From contig NZ_JBLQUK010000004.1 in NCBI RefSeq assembly GCF_047872805.1, forward strand, positions 1 through 64,000: a stretch of DNA of 64,000 bases, given 5' to 3'. Each line of letters starts with the position of its first letter. The stretch's first letter is position 1. The stretch is from Erythrobacter sp047872805. Lineage in GTDB: Bacteria > Pseudomonadota > Alphaproteobacteria > Sphingomonadales > Sphingomonadaceae. Below, piece by piece: positions 33,486 through 42,005 of this stretch. Below the pieces are notes generated by a model. That model was not told where the DNA came from, did not search any database, and saw only the letters and a list, made by a program, of their open reading frames with translations. The position numbers and the translations under genes are program-made.

Positions 33486-35126
33486 TCACCCACCGCCATG
33501 GCCCTTCGCTCCGCTGGATCGCGCAGCGGGGAAGCTCGCCTGTTCATCCAGCGGATCGGAAATGTTGCCCACCCGCTTGTCCCATTCGATCCGATAGAGA
33601 TCAAACCGGCGATCAGCGAGATTCTGCACCGTGCCTTCGGCGCGGGCCCATTGCAGATCGGCAAGGTTCACGTCGCTGATGGTGAGCGTTTCCACATTCT
33701 CCGATGCCTCGGCGGCGATACCGTCACGGGCAAAGGGGAAATCGCAAGGCGTGAGTATGCAGCTTTGTGCGTATTGGATGTCCATATTGGCGACGTTGGG
33801 CAAATTGCCGACATTACCGCTCATGACGACATAGCACTGGTTTTCGATTGCTCTGGCCTGCGCGCAATACCGCACTCGCATGTAGCCTTGTCGGCTGTCG
33901 GTGCAAAACGGCACGAAGATGATCCGCGCGCCTTCGTCGACCAGCCGCCGGGCAAGTTCGGGAAACTCGCTATCGTAGCAAATCAAAACGCCAATCGGGC
34001 CGCAATCGGTGGGAATGGCGTCAATGGTGTCGCCGCCCTTGATGTTCCACCAATAGGCTTCGTTGGGCGTGGGATGGATCTTTTCCTGCGCAAAGATTGA
34101 TCCGTCGCGCAGGCAGACATAGGCGACATTGTGAATATCGCCGTCGGGCATCCGCGTCGGATGCGATCCGCCAATGATGTTGATGTTGTAGGACAGCGCC
34201 ATTTCAGACAATCGCTGGCGAATGCGCGGGGTGTAATCACTTAAAGCTTCGATGGCCTCAATTGCACTGAGCTCGCGTTCTTCTGCGCTGAGCAGCATGA
34301 GCGTGAAAAGCTCTGGAAAAACGATGAAGTCACTTTCATAATCTGATGCAACATCAATGAAGTATTCCACATGCTTCATAAATTCATCAAAGTTTGAAAC
34401 GGCCCGTGCCTGAAGCTGGCAGGTGGCAATCCGGACGCCTTCGACATCGCGCGGCAGGCGGTGCTTGGGCGGGGCATCGGCATCGACATAGGGGTTGCGC
34501 CACACCATACGAACCGCATTGCCGCGCGACGCTTTGTCCTCGGGCAGGTATTTGGGCAGCACCCCTGAAGGTTCGAACCCGTTGGCAAGCTGAAACCGCA
34601 AGACGGGATCGTGGACTTTGCCTTCAAGTATCAGGTCCAGATATTCTTGCGGGCTATCGGCCCGGTTGGACTTGCGCCGCTTCGCCCGCGCATAACCGGG
34701 CATCCGGCCGCCGAACACGATGCCGGTCAGGTCCAGCCGCTCTGCGAGCGCACGGCGTTCCTCGTATAGCCTGCGCCCAAGCCTTGTGCCCCGAACTTGC
34801 GGATCGACGCAGAGCTCATAGCCATAAAGCCAGTCGCCAGTCGGATCATGGCGCGAGCCAAAACCGTTGCCGGTTACCTCGTCCCAGGTGTGATCGGACA
34901 GGGCGACCCGCTCATCCAACCGCATCGAGGCGCAATAACCGACGATCTTGCCGTCCAGCTTGGCTACAAAGCAGCCCTCGGCGTAATTGTTGATCTGCCC
35001 GCGTATCTCGCCCTGAGTGTAGGCAGGCAGATCGTCATAGGCGCGCCGGACCAGATCACCGATGGCGCGCACATCCTTTAGCTTGGCCTGCCGGATTTCA
35101 AGCCGGGCCTGCGATCCGCTTGCCAT
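33486..35126 (-). CDS. Bifunctional GNAT acetyltransferase / nitrilase-family hydrolase
   Basis: A single 546-residue chain holds two domains. Residues about 7-215 are a GNAT acetyltransferase (IRQAKLKDVRAIGDLVRRAY, VDPQVRGTRLGRRLYEERRALA). Residues about 230-515 are a carbon-nitrogen hydrolase with the Glu-Lys-Cys triad in IVFPELF, EKIHPTPNE and LICYDSEFPE. Such fusions exist in other bacteria and are poorly characterised. Amidase coupled to N-acylation of an amine is a reasonable guess but unproven. The two domains share one start (ATG 35126), with no internal stop. It follows icd by 23 bases on the same strand. Confidence 0.92.
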   Translation of the reverse strand: MASGSQARLEIRQAKLKDVRAIGDLVRRAYDDLPAYTQGEIRGQINNYAEGCFVAKLDGKIVGYCASMRLDERVALSDHTWDEVTGNGFGSRHDPTGDWLYGYELCVDPQVRGTRLGRRLYEERRALAERLDLTGIVFGGRMPGYARAKRRKSNRADSPQEYLDLILEGKVHDPVLRFQLANGFEPSGVLPKYLPEDKASRGNAVRMVWRNPYVDADAPPKHRLPRDVEGVRIATCQLQARAVSNFDEFMKHVEYFIDVASDYESDFIVFPELFTLMLLSAEERELSAIEAIEALSDYTPRIRQRLSEMALSYNINIIGGSHPTRMPDGDIHNVAYVCLRDGSIFAQEKIHPTPNEAYWWNIKGGDTIDAIPTDCGPIGVLICYDSEFPELARRLVDEGARIIFVPFCTDSRQGYMRVRYCAQARAIENQCYVVMSGNVGNLPNVANMDIQYAQSCILTPCDFPFARDGIAAEASENVETLTISDVNLADLQWARAEGTVQNLADRRFDLYRIEWDKRVGNISDPLDEQASFPAARSSGAKGHGGG

Positions 35127-35149
35127 GGCTTACGCGGCCTCCTTCGGGC

Positions 35150-36370
35150 TCATGCCCAGCTCTGCATTTCCTTTTCGAGGTTCTGCACGATTGCTTCAAA
35201 GAATTGCTCGGTCGTCAGCCAGTTCTGGCTTGGGCCAATCAGCAGCGCCAGATCCTTGGTCATCTTGCCGTCTTCGACCGTTTCGATGCAGACTCGTTCC
35301 AGCGTCTCGGCGAATTTGACCACATCGGGGGTGTCGTCGAACTTGCCGCGATAGATCAGCCCGCGCGTCCAGGCGAAGATGCTGGCAATCGGGTTGGTGG
35401 AGGTCGCCTTGCCCTGTTGATGCTGACGGTAATGGCGGGTGACAGTGCCATGCGCGGCTTCGGCTTCGATGGTCTTGCCATCGGGAGTCATCAGCACCGA
35501 TGTCATCAGGCCCAATGAGCCAAAGCCCTGCGCCACGGTATCCGACTGCACATCGCCATCGTAATTCTTGCAGGCCCAGACGAATTTGCCCGACCATTTC
35601 AGCGCAGAGGCAACCATGTCGTCAATCAGGCGGTGTTCGTAAGTGATGCCCGCAGCTTCGAAACGGTCCTTGAATTCGGCCTGAAACACCTCTTCAAACA
35701 GATCCTTGAAACGGCCATCATAGGCTTTCATGATCGTGTTCTTGGTCGACAGATACACCGGCCATTTGCGGTCGAGCCCGTAATTCAGGCTGGCGCGGGC
35801 GAAATCGCGGATCGAATCGTCCAGATTGTACATCGCCATCGCTACCCCGGCGGATGGGTAGTCAAAAACATTGAGGTCGATTTCGGTGCCGTCATCGCCA
35901 TGAAAGACCATTCGCAGCTTGCCGGGGCCGGGGATCAGCGTGTCGGTCGCGCGATATTGGTCGCCAAAGGCATGACGCCCGACCACGATCGGATCGGTCC
36001 AGCCCGGCACCAGCCGCGGCACATTGTCGATCACGATCGGTTCGCGGAACACCACCCCGCCAAGGATATTGCGGATTGTGCCGTTGGGCGATTTCCACAT
36101 TTTCTTGAGGCTGAATTCCTCGACCCGCTGTTCATCGGGAGTGATCGTGGCGCATTTGACGCCGACGCCGTGCTCCTTGATCGCATTGGCCGCGTCGATA
36201 GTGATCTGATCGTCGGTTTCGTCGCGCTTCTCGATCGAGAGATCGTAATACTTCAGATCAATGTCGAGATAGGGCAGGATCAGCTGTTCACGGATCCATT
36301 GCCAGATGATCCGCGTCATCTCATCGCCGTCTAGTTCGACTACCGGGTTTTTGACCTGAATTTTCTGCAT
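35150..36370 (-). CDS. icd: NADP-dependent isocitrate dehydrogenase
   Basis: A 406-residue TCA-cycle enzyme that converts isocitrate to 2-oxoglutarate with NADP. It starts MQKIQVKNPVVELDGDEMTRIIWQ. The substrate-binding WKSPNGTIRNILGG, the Tyr/Lys region and EAAHGTVTRHYRQHQQG are clear, and the length matches the eukaryote-like class found in alphaproteobacteria. An upstream extension to 36517 exists, but the ATG at 36370 is the family start. Bases 36371-36668 between icd and the tRNA hold the promoter and a short tandem word (CTGACACAC twice, 36499-36519), and no gene. Confidence 0.97.
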   Translation of the reverse strand: MQKIQVKNPVVELDGDEMTRIIWQWIREQLILPYLDIDLKYYDLSIEKRDETDDQITIDAANAIKEHGVGVKCATITPDEQRVEEFSLKKMWKSPNGTIRNILGGVVFREPIVIDNVPRLVPGWTDPIVVGRHAFGDQYRATDTLIPGPGKLRMVFHGDDGTEIDLNVFDYPSAGVAMAMYNLDDSIRDFARASLNYGLDRKWPVYLSTKNTIMKAYDGRFKDLFEEVFQAEFKDRFEAAGITYEHRLIDDMVASALKWSGKFVWACKNYDGDVQSDTVAQGFGSLGLMTSVLMTPDGKTIEAEAAHGTVTRHYRQHQQGKATSTNPIASIFAWTRGLIYRGKFDDTPDVVKFAETLERVCIETVEDGKMTKDLALLIGPSQNWLTTEQFFEAIVQNLEKEMQSWA

Positions 36371-36668
36371 GGCTAGCGCCTCATCCCTTTGGAGTGAATG
36401 TACACAACAGCGATGTCTGATGTGATCCCAGAACCGGGCTCTAGCAGAGGCGCAGACGGGCGCAAGGGGAGGGGTGGCACGCGCCTTGCGGTCACAACCC
36501 TGACACACCTGACACACTGTCCAGAGAGTGAAATGCCAATGGCGAAAACTGCCCCCACGCCCCGTTTACTCAGAGGAATCGCAGCGCCATTCATAGCGGG
36601 CAGTTAATCGCAAATCAGCGCTGTAGGAAAGGCGCAAATCGGGCCAATGCGGGCACGGATTGCGGCGA

Positions 36669-36743
36669 TGGTGGGCGTAGAGAGAGTTGAACTCCCGGCC
36701 CCTGCGATGTCAACACAGTGCTCTACCACTGAGCTATACGCCC
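36669..36743 (-). tRNA. tRNA-Val (anticodon GAC)
   Basis: The cloverleaf folds cleanly on the minus strand. The acceptor GGGCGTA pairs with TACGCCC, the D-arm is GCTC-AGTGGTA-GAGC, and the anticodon arm is CTGTG-TTGACAT-CGCAG with anticodon GAC. The T-arm is GGGAG-TTCAACT-CTCTC with one G-T pair. The discriminator is A and the CCA end is encoded. Confidence 0.97.
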
Positions 36744-36883
36744 ACGCGTCGCCAAAAACCGCTTTGACCGGAGCAACGGGGCAGATGCTGCCTGCGCGGT
36801 CCCGATATGTCAAAGCGAAGCGGCGCGGTAGCGAAGCGCTGCGCTGTGTGCAAGCGATTCGCGCGCGCCTGTAGCAAATATCG

Positions 36884-37273
36884 TCAGACCGACGCCTGCC
36901 GCTGGTCTTCGAACACCCGTTCCACTTCGAGCACCAGATCGCGCAAGTGAAACGGCTTTGACAGCACCTTGGCATGCGGCTGTTCGCGGCTGGCGCGCAA
37001 GGATACGGCGGCAAAGCCGGTGATGAACATTACCTTGGTGCGTGGGCTGACCTCGCCGCAGCGCTGCGCCAGTTCGATCCCGTCCATTTCCGGCATGACG
37101 ATGTCGGACAACAGCAGGTCGAAGGTTTCCCTTTCCAGCAAGGGCAAGGCATCGGTGCCCCGGTCCACGCTGCAAACCTCATACCCTGCATTGGTCAGGG
37201 CACGCTCCAGATAGGTGCGCATGGCTTCGTCATCTTCGGCAAGAAGGATTCGCGGGGCAGGGGTTGCTGTCAT
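36884..37273 (-). CDS. cpdR: Single-domain response regulator CpdR
   Basis: The 129-residue protein is one receiver domain with ILLAEDDEAMRTYLERALTNAGYEV, phospho-Asp in LLLSDIVMPEMDGIEL, the switch Thr in FITGFAAVSL and the conserved KVLSKPFHLRDLVLEVERV tail. FITGFAA and KPFHLRDL are the signature of CpdR. In Caulobacter, unphosphorylated CpdR brings ClpXP to the pole and primes degradation of CtrA and other substrates, and CckA/ChpT phosphorylates it. The conserved partner next door is the N-formylglutamate amidohydrolase gene. There is no output domain. Confidence 0.92.
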   Translation of the reverse strand: MTATPAPRILLAEDDEAMRTYLERALTNAGYEVCSVDRGTDALPLLERETFDLLLSDIVMPEMDGIELAQRCGEVSPRTKVMFITGFAAVSLRASREQPHAKVLSKPFHLRDLVLEVERVFEDQRQASV

Positions 37274-37409
37274 GACGGGCGTGATACAGGCTTTCGCTTA
37301 AGAAATCTTTCCCGGATTGCACGCCTGACCTGCTTTGAGACGCCGGCGCAGCGCACCCCGGCGCTTACGGCTTTGACTCAGGCGTCCAAACCGGGCAGCA
37401 AACCAGACT

Positions 37410-38456
37410 ATGCCGAACCTCCCTCCAGAACCGCTTGCCTCGCCCGGAAGGCGTCCGGCGCATGGGATCGGCAACGGCGATCTGGTCTCCTTGCGCGGCG
37501 GTTCCATTGGCGGGAATGGCAACGGGCAGGGGGGGGACGCCGCCTTTGTCCATATTGCGCCGCGTTCCATGCCAATGCCGGTGTTGATCGCGGTTCCGCA
37601 TGCAGGCCGCGCCTATCCGGGCGAGACGCTGGCGCAGATGCGCGACCCCGGGCTTAGCCAGCTGCGTCTGGAAGACCGCTACATTGATAAAGTGGCGGTA
37701 GAGATTGCCCGCGCGACCGGCACCGGCCTGCTGGTCGCGCATGCCCCGCGCGCCGTGCTCGATCTCAACCGCGCGGCCGATGATGTCGATTGGGACATGG
37801 TTGAACAGCCGCGTGCTGGTGCGGGCACGAATCGAAATGCCCGCAATCCGGCAGGCGCGACGCGAAACGGCAATGCCCGTGCGCGCAGCGGGCTGGGGCT
37901 GGTGCCGCGCCGTTTGCCGGGATTTGGCGAGATTTGGCGGAGCAAATTGCCGCGCGCTGAGCTCGTCCGGCGGATTGACTGCATTCATCGCCCCTATCAC
38001 GAATTTCTGGAGCACGAACTGGCGCGCATCCGCGATGCATGGGGCGCGGCGCTGCTGATCGACCTGCATTCCATGCCGCCGCTGCGCCGCCAGAATGCGG
38101 GCAGCAATGGCGAAGAAGCCGCACCGCAAATTGTGCTGGGCGACCGGTTTGGCACGTCCTGCAATCATGCGGTGGTCGCCCGCGCCTTCCAGTATCTCGA
38201 AGCGCGCGGCTGCCCGGCGGCGCACAACCGGCCCTATTCGGGCGGCTATGTGCTGGACCGCCACGCCTCACCGGCGCGCGGCATACATGCGGTGCAAGTC
38301 GAAGTGTGCCGTGCTGCCTATCTTGATGATGCGCTGTCGCAGCCAACCGCTGCGGCGGGACCTTTGGCGAAGTTGTTGGCCGGGCTGGTGCGTGAATTGG
38401 GCGCAGAAACTGCGGGGCTGGGCGCGGGTGGTCAGTTGGCGCAGGCTGCGGAGTAA
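37410..38456 (+). CDS. N-formylglutamate amidohydrolase family protein
   Basis: A 348-residue hydrolase. The family core has VLIAVPHAGRAYPGE, LRLEDRYIDKVA, APRAVLDLNRAADDVDW, LLIDLHSMPPL and PYSGGYVLDRHASPARGIHAVQVEVCRAAYLD. These proteins hydrolyse N-formylglutamate to formate and glutamate in histidine degradation, but no other hut gene is near. The adjacent cpdR suggests conserved synteny rather than a hut operon. The first 40 residues are glycine-rich and low-complexity. Divergent from cpdR. Confidence 0.88.
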   Translation: MPNLPPEPLASPGRRPAHGIGNGDLVSLRGGSIGGNGNGQGGDAAFVHIAPRSMPMPVLIAVPHAGRAYPGETLAQMRDPGLSQLRLEDRYIDKVAVEIARATGTGLLVAHAPRAVLDLNRAADDVDWDMVEQPRAGAGTNRNARNPAGATRNGNARARSGLGLVPRRLPGFGEIWRSKLPRAELVRRIDCIHRPYHEFLEHELARIRDAWGAALLIDLHSMPPLRRQNAGSNGEEAAPQIVLGDRFGTSCNHAVVARAFQYLEARGCPAAHNRPYSGGYVLDRHASPARGIHAVQVEVCRAAYLDDALSQPTAAAGPLAKLLAGLVRELGAETAGLGAGGQLAQAAE

Positions 38457-38472
38457 CGTCGCACAGAAAAAT

Positions 38473-38513
38473 GCCACCCCGTGCAGATCACCGATGGCGA
38501 GGCACGAGGTGGC
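38473..38513 (-). terminator. Intrinsic terminator for sapC (minus strand)
   Basis: GCCACC-CC-GTGC (38473-38484) pairs with GCAC-GA-GGTGGC (38502-38513). On the minus strand the hairpin is followed directly by GCATTTTTCTG (plus-strand A-run 38467-38471), the classic intrinsic layout. It lies about 170 bases past the sapC stop, with the plus-strand amidohydrolase gene ending at 38456. Confidence 0.65.
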
Positions 38514-38603
38514 CAGGTTCAGGGAGGGAAACGCCCCGGGGGCGAGGCGCTTCCGGCAGGCGGCCAATGAGGGGGCGACCACCTGCAAACCATACATAGG
38601 AAA

Positions 38604-38636
38604 CGGGTCAGCCGCGTTCAAGACGCAGCTGACCCG
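38604..38636 (-). other. Strong hairpin in the sapC 3' region
   Basis: CGGGTCAGC (38604-38612) pairs exactly with GCTGACCCG (38628-38636), and an inner GCGT/ACGC extends the stem. On the minus strand it is followed by TTTCC. It lies between sapC and the terminator at 38473-38513, within a spacer that has several further stems. Confidence 0.6.
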
Positions 38637-38686
38637 CATTCATTTCCGTCGGTCAATCGCCAGTGCGGCGATGTTCGAAAGGCGAT

Positions 38687-39484
38687 TTACACGGTGCCGT
38701 TCGGAACCGCAGGCGCTCCGGTGTTCTTGAGCGGAACCTTGCCTTGCAAGGATTGGCGTTCGAACAGCGTGCGCATCAGGTTCATCGAAAACAGATGCGC
38801 ATGGATCAGCATCAACATGCCGTTCTTGTTGAGCGCTTCCACGGTTTCGGTGGGAATTTCGCGCAGCTTTTTCTCATCGACCATCTGGAACCCGCGATAG
38901 ACGAATGGGGTGTCGGGCATGTCGTTGCGGGTGATCGCAATTTCGCCATCCATCAGAATGTCGAGTTTCTTGAGCTCGGTCAGGAAAGACCGGGTGCGCT
39001 GACCCGATTCTTCGAAACGCTTGCAGAAATCGAGCACGCTGTTGGTGTATTCGGTCGGATTGGTGCCATCGAACAGCGCCTGACCATCGGCGCTTTTGCC
39101 AACCACACCGGCGGTTGGGTCAAAGCACAGCGACATGTCATCGCTATCCTTGCTCAGCTTGGCCAGAATGAAGGGATAGCGGCGGATATAGGCGGGAACA
39201 TACAGACCCGCTTCGAGCTTGCCATCATCAGCGATGTAGGTGTTGACCCCTTCGTTCAGGCCCATCAGCGCAATCGGTAGCGGGTTTTCACCGGCGGTGA
39301 ACACGATCGGATAATCGCGCTGCGCATCGACAAATTCGTCCACTGTCAGCGGGATTGCGTGGGAGCTGGCGAGGAAACCGGCATCCTCGAAAGTGCCAAC
39401 TTTCCAGTCCGCATGATCGCGGCTGTTGAGCGGAAGCAGGTCTTTATAAAACAGCGGAAGTTGCGGCTGCGGCGCGGTGGCCAT
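38687..39484 (-). CDS. SapC-family protein
   Basis: The 265-residue protein matches the SapC family: PLFYKDLLPLNSRDHADWKVG at the N-terminus, IPLTVDEFVDAQRDYPIVFTAGENPLPIALMGL, YVPAYIRRYPFIL and the C-terminal MLMLIHAHLFSMNLMRTLFERQ. SapC is linked to S-layer biogenesis in Campylobacter, but the many sphingomonad homologues have no proven role, and there is no signal peptide. The ATG at 39484 with GGAGAGA upstream is chosen over an upstream start at 39547. Confidence 0.85.
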   Translation of the reverse strand: MATAPQPQLPLFYKDLLPLNSRDHADWKVGTFEDAGFLASSHAIPLTVDEFVDAQRDYPIVFTAGENPLPIALMGLNEGVNTYIADDGKLEAGLYVPAYIRRYPFILAKLSKDSDDMSLCFDPTAGVVGKSADGQALFDGTNPTEYTNSVLDFCKRFEESGQRTRSFLTELKKLDILMDGEIAITRNDMPDTPFVYRGFQMVDEKKLREIPTETVEALNKNGMLMLIHAHLFSMNLMRTLFERQSLQGKVPLKNTGAPAVPNGTV

Positions 39485-39618
39485 GGGAATCTCTCCGAAG
39501 AATTGCGGCTGAAAACTGATGTCGTGCGGCGCGTTTACGGGGATCACAATTGCGCTCCCCCAACGCCGGATGGCGGCGCTTTAGGCGTTGATCCCGCACG
39601 GCGCAAGGCCGCTGCGGT

Positions 39619-41067
39619 TCAGGGCTGCGCAGCGGGGATCAATTTGCCCGGATTGAGTATGCCCAGCGGGTCGAGCGCTTGCTTTACGCTGCGCATGATC
39701 GACAGCGCCGCCGGATCGCCGAGCCGCCCCAGCTCATCGACCTTCATCTGCCCGATGCCATGTTCGGCGCTGATCGAACCTCCCCATTTGGTGACGAGGT
39801 CATGGACGCGCGCGCTGATCTGTTTGCCTTGCGTCTCCTCCCATTTGCCGGGAACCGCGCCAGGCGGGGCGAGCACGTGGAAATGGACATTGCCATCGCC
39901 AAGATGGCCAAAGGCGGCGGCGTGCGTGCCCGGAAACTCCTCTTCGATCGCGGGCGATGCGGCGAGGATAAACTCGGGCATCTGATCCACGGGCACCGAA
40001 ATGTCGTGCTGCATCGCCGGGCCCAGCGCGCGTTCGGCGGCGGAGATCGAATCGCGCAAGGTCCAGAAATCTTCCGCCTGCCGTTCGTTGGCGGCAATCA
40101 CTGCATCGCTCAGCAACCCTGCCTCAGCCGCATCCGCCAGCACGTTTTCGAGTCGTTCGCGCAAGGCGGCATCGTCGCCTTCCACGCCCACACATTCGAT
40201 CAGCGCGTTCCAATCGTGCCGATTAGTCAGGGGTGCGCGCGCATCGGGAAGATGGGCCAGCACGCTGTCGAGGCAATGTGCGGGCACCACTTCGAACCCC
40301 TCCAACGTATCGCCCAGCGCCCGGTCCACCTGGCGCAGCAGGTTGCGCGCATTGGTGATCGAAGGCAGCCCGGCCCATGCCGTGACCCGGGCGCGCGGCG
40401 CGGGCAGCAACCGCAAAGTGGCCGCGGTGACGATCCCCAAGGTGCCCTCTGACCCGATCAGCAATTGTTTGAGATCGAAGCCGCGATTGTCTTTCTTGAG
40501 CACGGTCAGCGCATCGAACACCTGCCCATCGGCCAGCACCGCTTCGATCCCCAGCACCTGCGCGCGCATCGTGCCGTGGCGCAGCACCTGTGTGCCGCCC
40601 GCATTGGTTGAGATCAGCCCGCCGATGGTCGCCGAACCCTTGCCCCCCAACGTCAGCGGAAAGCGCATGCCCTCCGCTGCTGCCGCTTCGTGAAAGCTTT
40701 GCAGGATGACGCCCGCGTCGCAGATTGCTTGTCCGGTGTCGGGGTTGATGGTGCGGATGCTGTTCATCCGCCGCAGCGACAGCAGGATCGCCGCGCCACT
40801 GGCATCTGGGGTCGCGCCGCCCGCCATACCGCTGTTGCCGCCTTGCGGAACGATCGGAACGCGATGCGCGGCGCACAAATTGACAAGCGCGGCGACTTCG
40901 GCGGTCGAAGCGGGTGAGGCCAGCCCCCGCGCCCGCCCGGTGTAGCGTCCGCGCCAATCGGTCAGCCATGCCGACAAATCCTCAGGGTCGGTCGAAAACC
41001 CCTTTGGCCCCAGTAGATTGGCGGCCTCGGTCAGAAACGGATCGAGCTGGTTTGCGCTGTGAGTCAT
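39619..41067 (-). CDS. FAD-linked 2-hydroxyacid dehydrogenase (D-2-hydroxyglutarate/D-lactate type)
   Basis: A 482-residue flavoprotein of the vanillyl-alcohol-oxidase fold. The FAD-binding region shows VPIVPQGGNSGMAGGATPDASG and GGKGSATIGGLISTNAGGTQVLRHGTMRAQVLGIE, with LLIGSEGTLGIVT. The C-terminal substrate domain has FGHLGDGNVHFHV, SAEHGIGQMK and LDPLGILNPGK. This is the D-lactate / D-2-hydroxyglutarate dehydrogenase group, which passes electrons to a flavoprotein or quinone. The exact substrate is open. Confidence 0.9.
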   Translation of the reverse strand: MTHSANQLDPFLTEAANLLGPKGFSTDPEDLSAWLTDWRGRYTGRARGLASPASTAEVAALVNLCAAHRVPIVPQGGNSGMAGGATPDASGAAILLSLRRMNSIRTINPDTGQAICDAGVILQSFHEAAAAEGMRFPLTLGGKGSATIGGLISTNAGGTQVLRHGTMRAQVLGIEAVLADGQVFDALTVLKKDNRGFDLKQLLIGSEGTLGIVTAATLRLLPAPRARVTAWAGLPSITNARNLLRQVDRALGDTLEGFEVVPAHCLDSVLAHLPDARAPLTNRHDWNALIECVGVEGDDAALRERLENVLADAAEAGLLSDAVIAANERQAEDFWTLRDSISAAERALGPAMQHDISVPVDQMPEFILAASPAIEEEFPGTHAAAFGHLGDGNVHFHVLAPPGAVPGKWEETQGKQISARVHDLVTKWGGSISAEHGIGQMKVDELGRLGDPAALSIMRSVKQALDPLGILNPGKLIPAAQP

Positions 41068-41236
41068 TGTTGCCCCTATGCCACACAGCGCCGCTAATGC
41101 GCCAGCACTTTGGCCCTATTCGCGTGTCTTGGGCGGTGCAGTTAAGCCAGCGTTCAATCGCTGCCGCTAGCTCTTGCACCCTGTTTCGTTGGGCATGACG
41201 CCCGCATTGCCCTTGGGAAGGACGCCCTGAACCCTC

Positions 41237-41848
41237 ATGCCGAGCTTGCTCGCCCTTACTGCGCCGCTTGCCCTGATCCTGCCGCTGCTGGGTCATGGCG
41301 CGGCGCTTGCGCCGCGGCTGGCGGAGGGGGGTGGCAGTGCCGATGCACCGCGCGCTTCGGCACCCGATTACGATGTCCCGCCTGACGGGCCTTATTCGCC
41401 TGCCTTTCCCTCGGCACGCCCTGCGACCAGCCCGCTCGATGCGTTTTACGGCGGACAGGTTGCGCGGCAGGTCCGCATTGAACAGCGGGTGATTATTCGC
41501 ATTTCACCGCAGCGCCCCAGCAACACCAACAGCCTGCTCGCGCGGCTGCCTCAGCGCGGGCTCAGCACAAGGTATGAAGAGCGCGAGATGGATCGCTGCT
41601 TGCCGGTCGGCCGGATTTCGGGGGTGCAGACCGGTACGGGCAACCGGCTGCTGTTGTTCTTGAACGACGACAGGATTGTCAGCGTCAATCTGGAACGCGC
41701 GTGCCGGGCGCGCGATTTCTACTCTGGTTTCTACGTTGAACGCAGCGACGATGGCCAGCTTTGCAGCGGGCGTGACGAACTGCAATCGCGCAGCGGGGCA
41801 AAGTGCGAAGTGCAGGCGATGCGGCAATTGGTCGCCGTCAACGATTGA
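41237..41848 (+). CDS. Exported hypothetical protein (203 aa)
   Basis: I do not recognise it. A signal-like segment (LLALTAPLALILPLLGHGAAL) comes first, then a proline-rich stretch (residues 40-65). The C-terminal domain has QVRIEQRVIIRISPQ, CLPVGRISGVQTGTGNRLLLFLNDDRIVSVNLERACRARDFYSGFYVERS and two further Cys residues near the end. The C-terminal part is well ordered and looks conserved in sphingomonads from memory. It is upstream of a DEAD helicase with a 157-base gap. Confidence 0.65.
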   Translation: MPSLLALTAPLALILPLLGHGAALAPRLAEGGGSADAPRASAPDYDVPPDGPYSPAFPSARPATSPLDAFYGGQVARQVRIEQRVIIRISPQRPSNTNSLLARLPQRGLSTRYEEREMDRCLPVGRISGVQTGTGNRLLLFLNDDRIVSVNLERACRARDFYSGFYVERSDDGQLCSGRDELQSRSGAKCEVQAMRQLVAVND

Positions 41849-42005
41849 GCCGTTTCGCTACCACGGATCAGCACAGGCCCGCGCACGGCATTTCTTGACT
41901 TTTCGGGCATTTTTGGCCAATCGCGGTTTCGCTGACCGCAGGATTTCGTGTGCGGCATAAAAACCGGCAGCCTACGCTGCCCCTTACCCGGACATTTCGA
42001 ACCGT

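Noticed and set aside
36499..36519. Tandem CTGACACAC words upstream of icd
   Set aside because: There are only two short copies. I could not tell whether this is a regulatory direct repeat or a fragment of a dispersed element.
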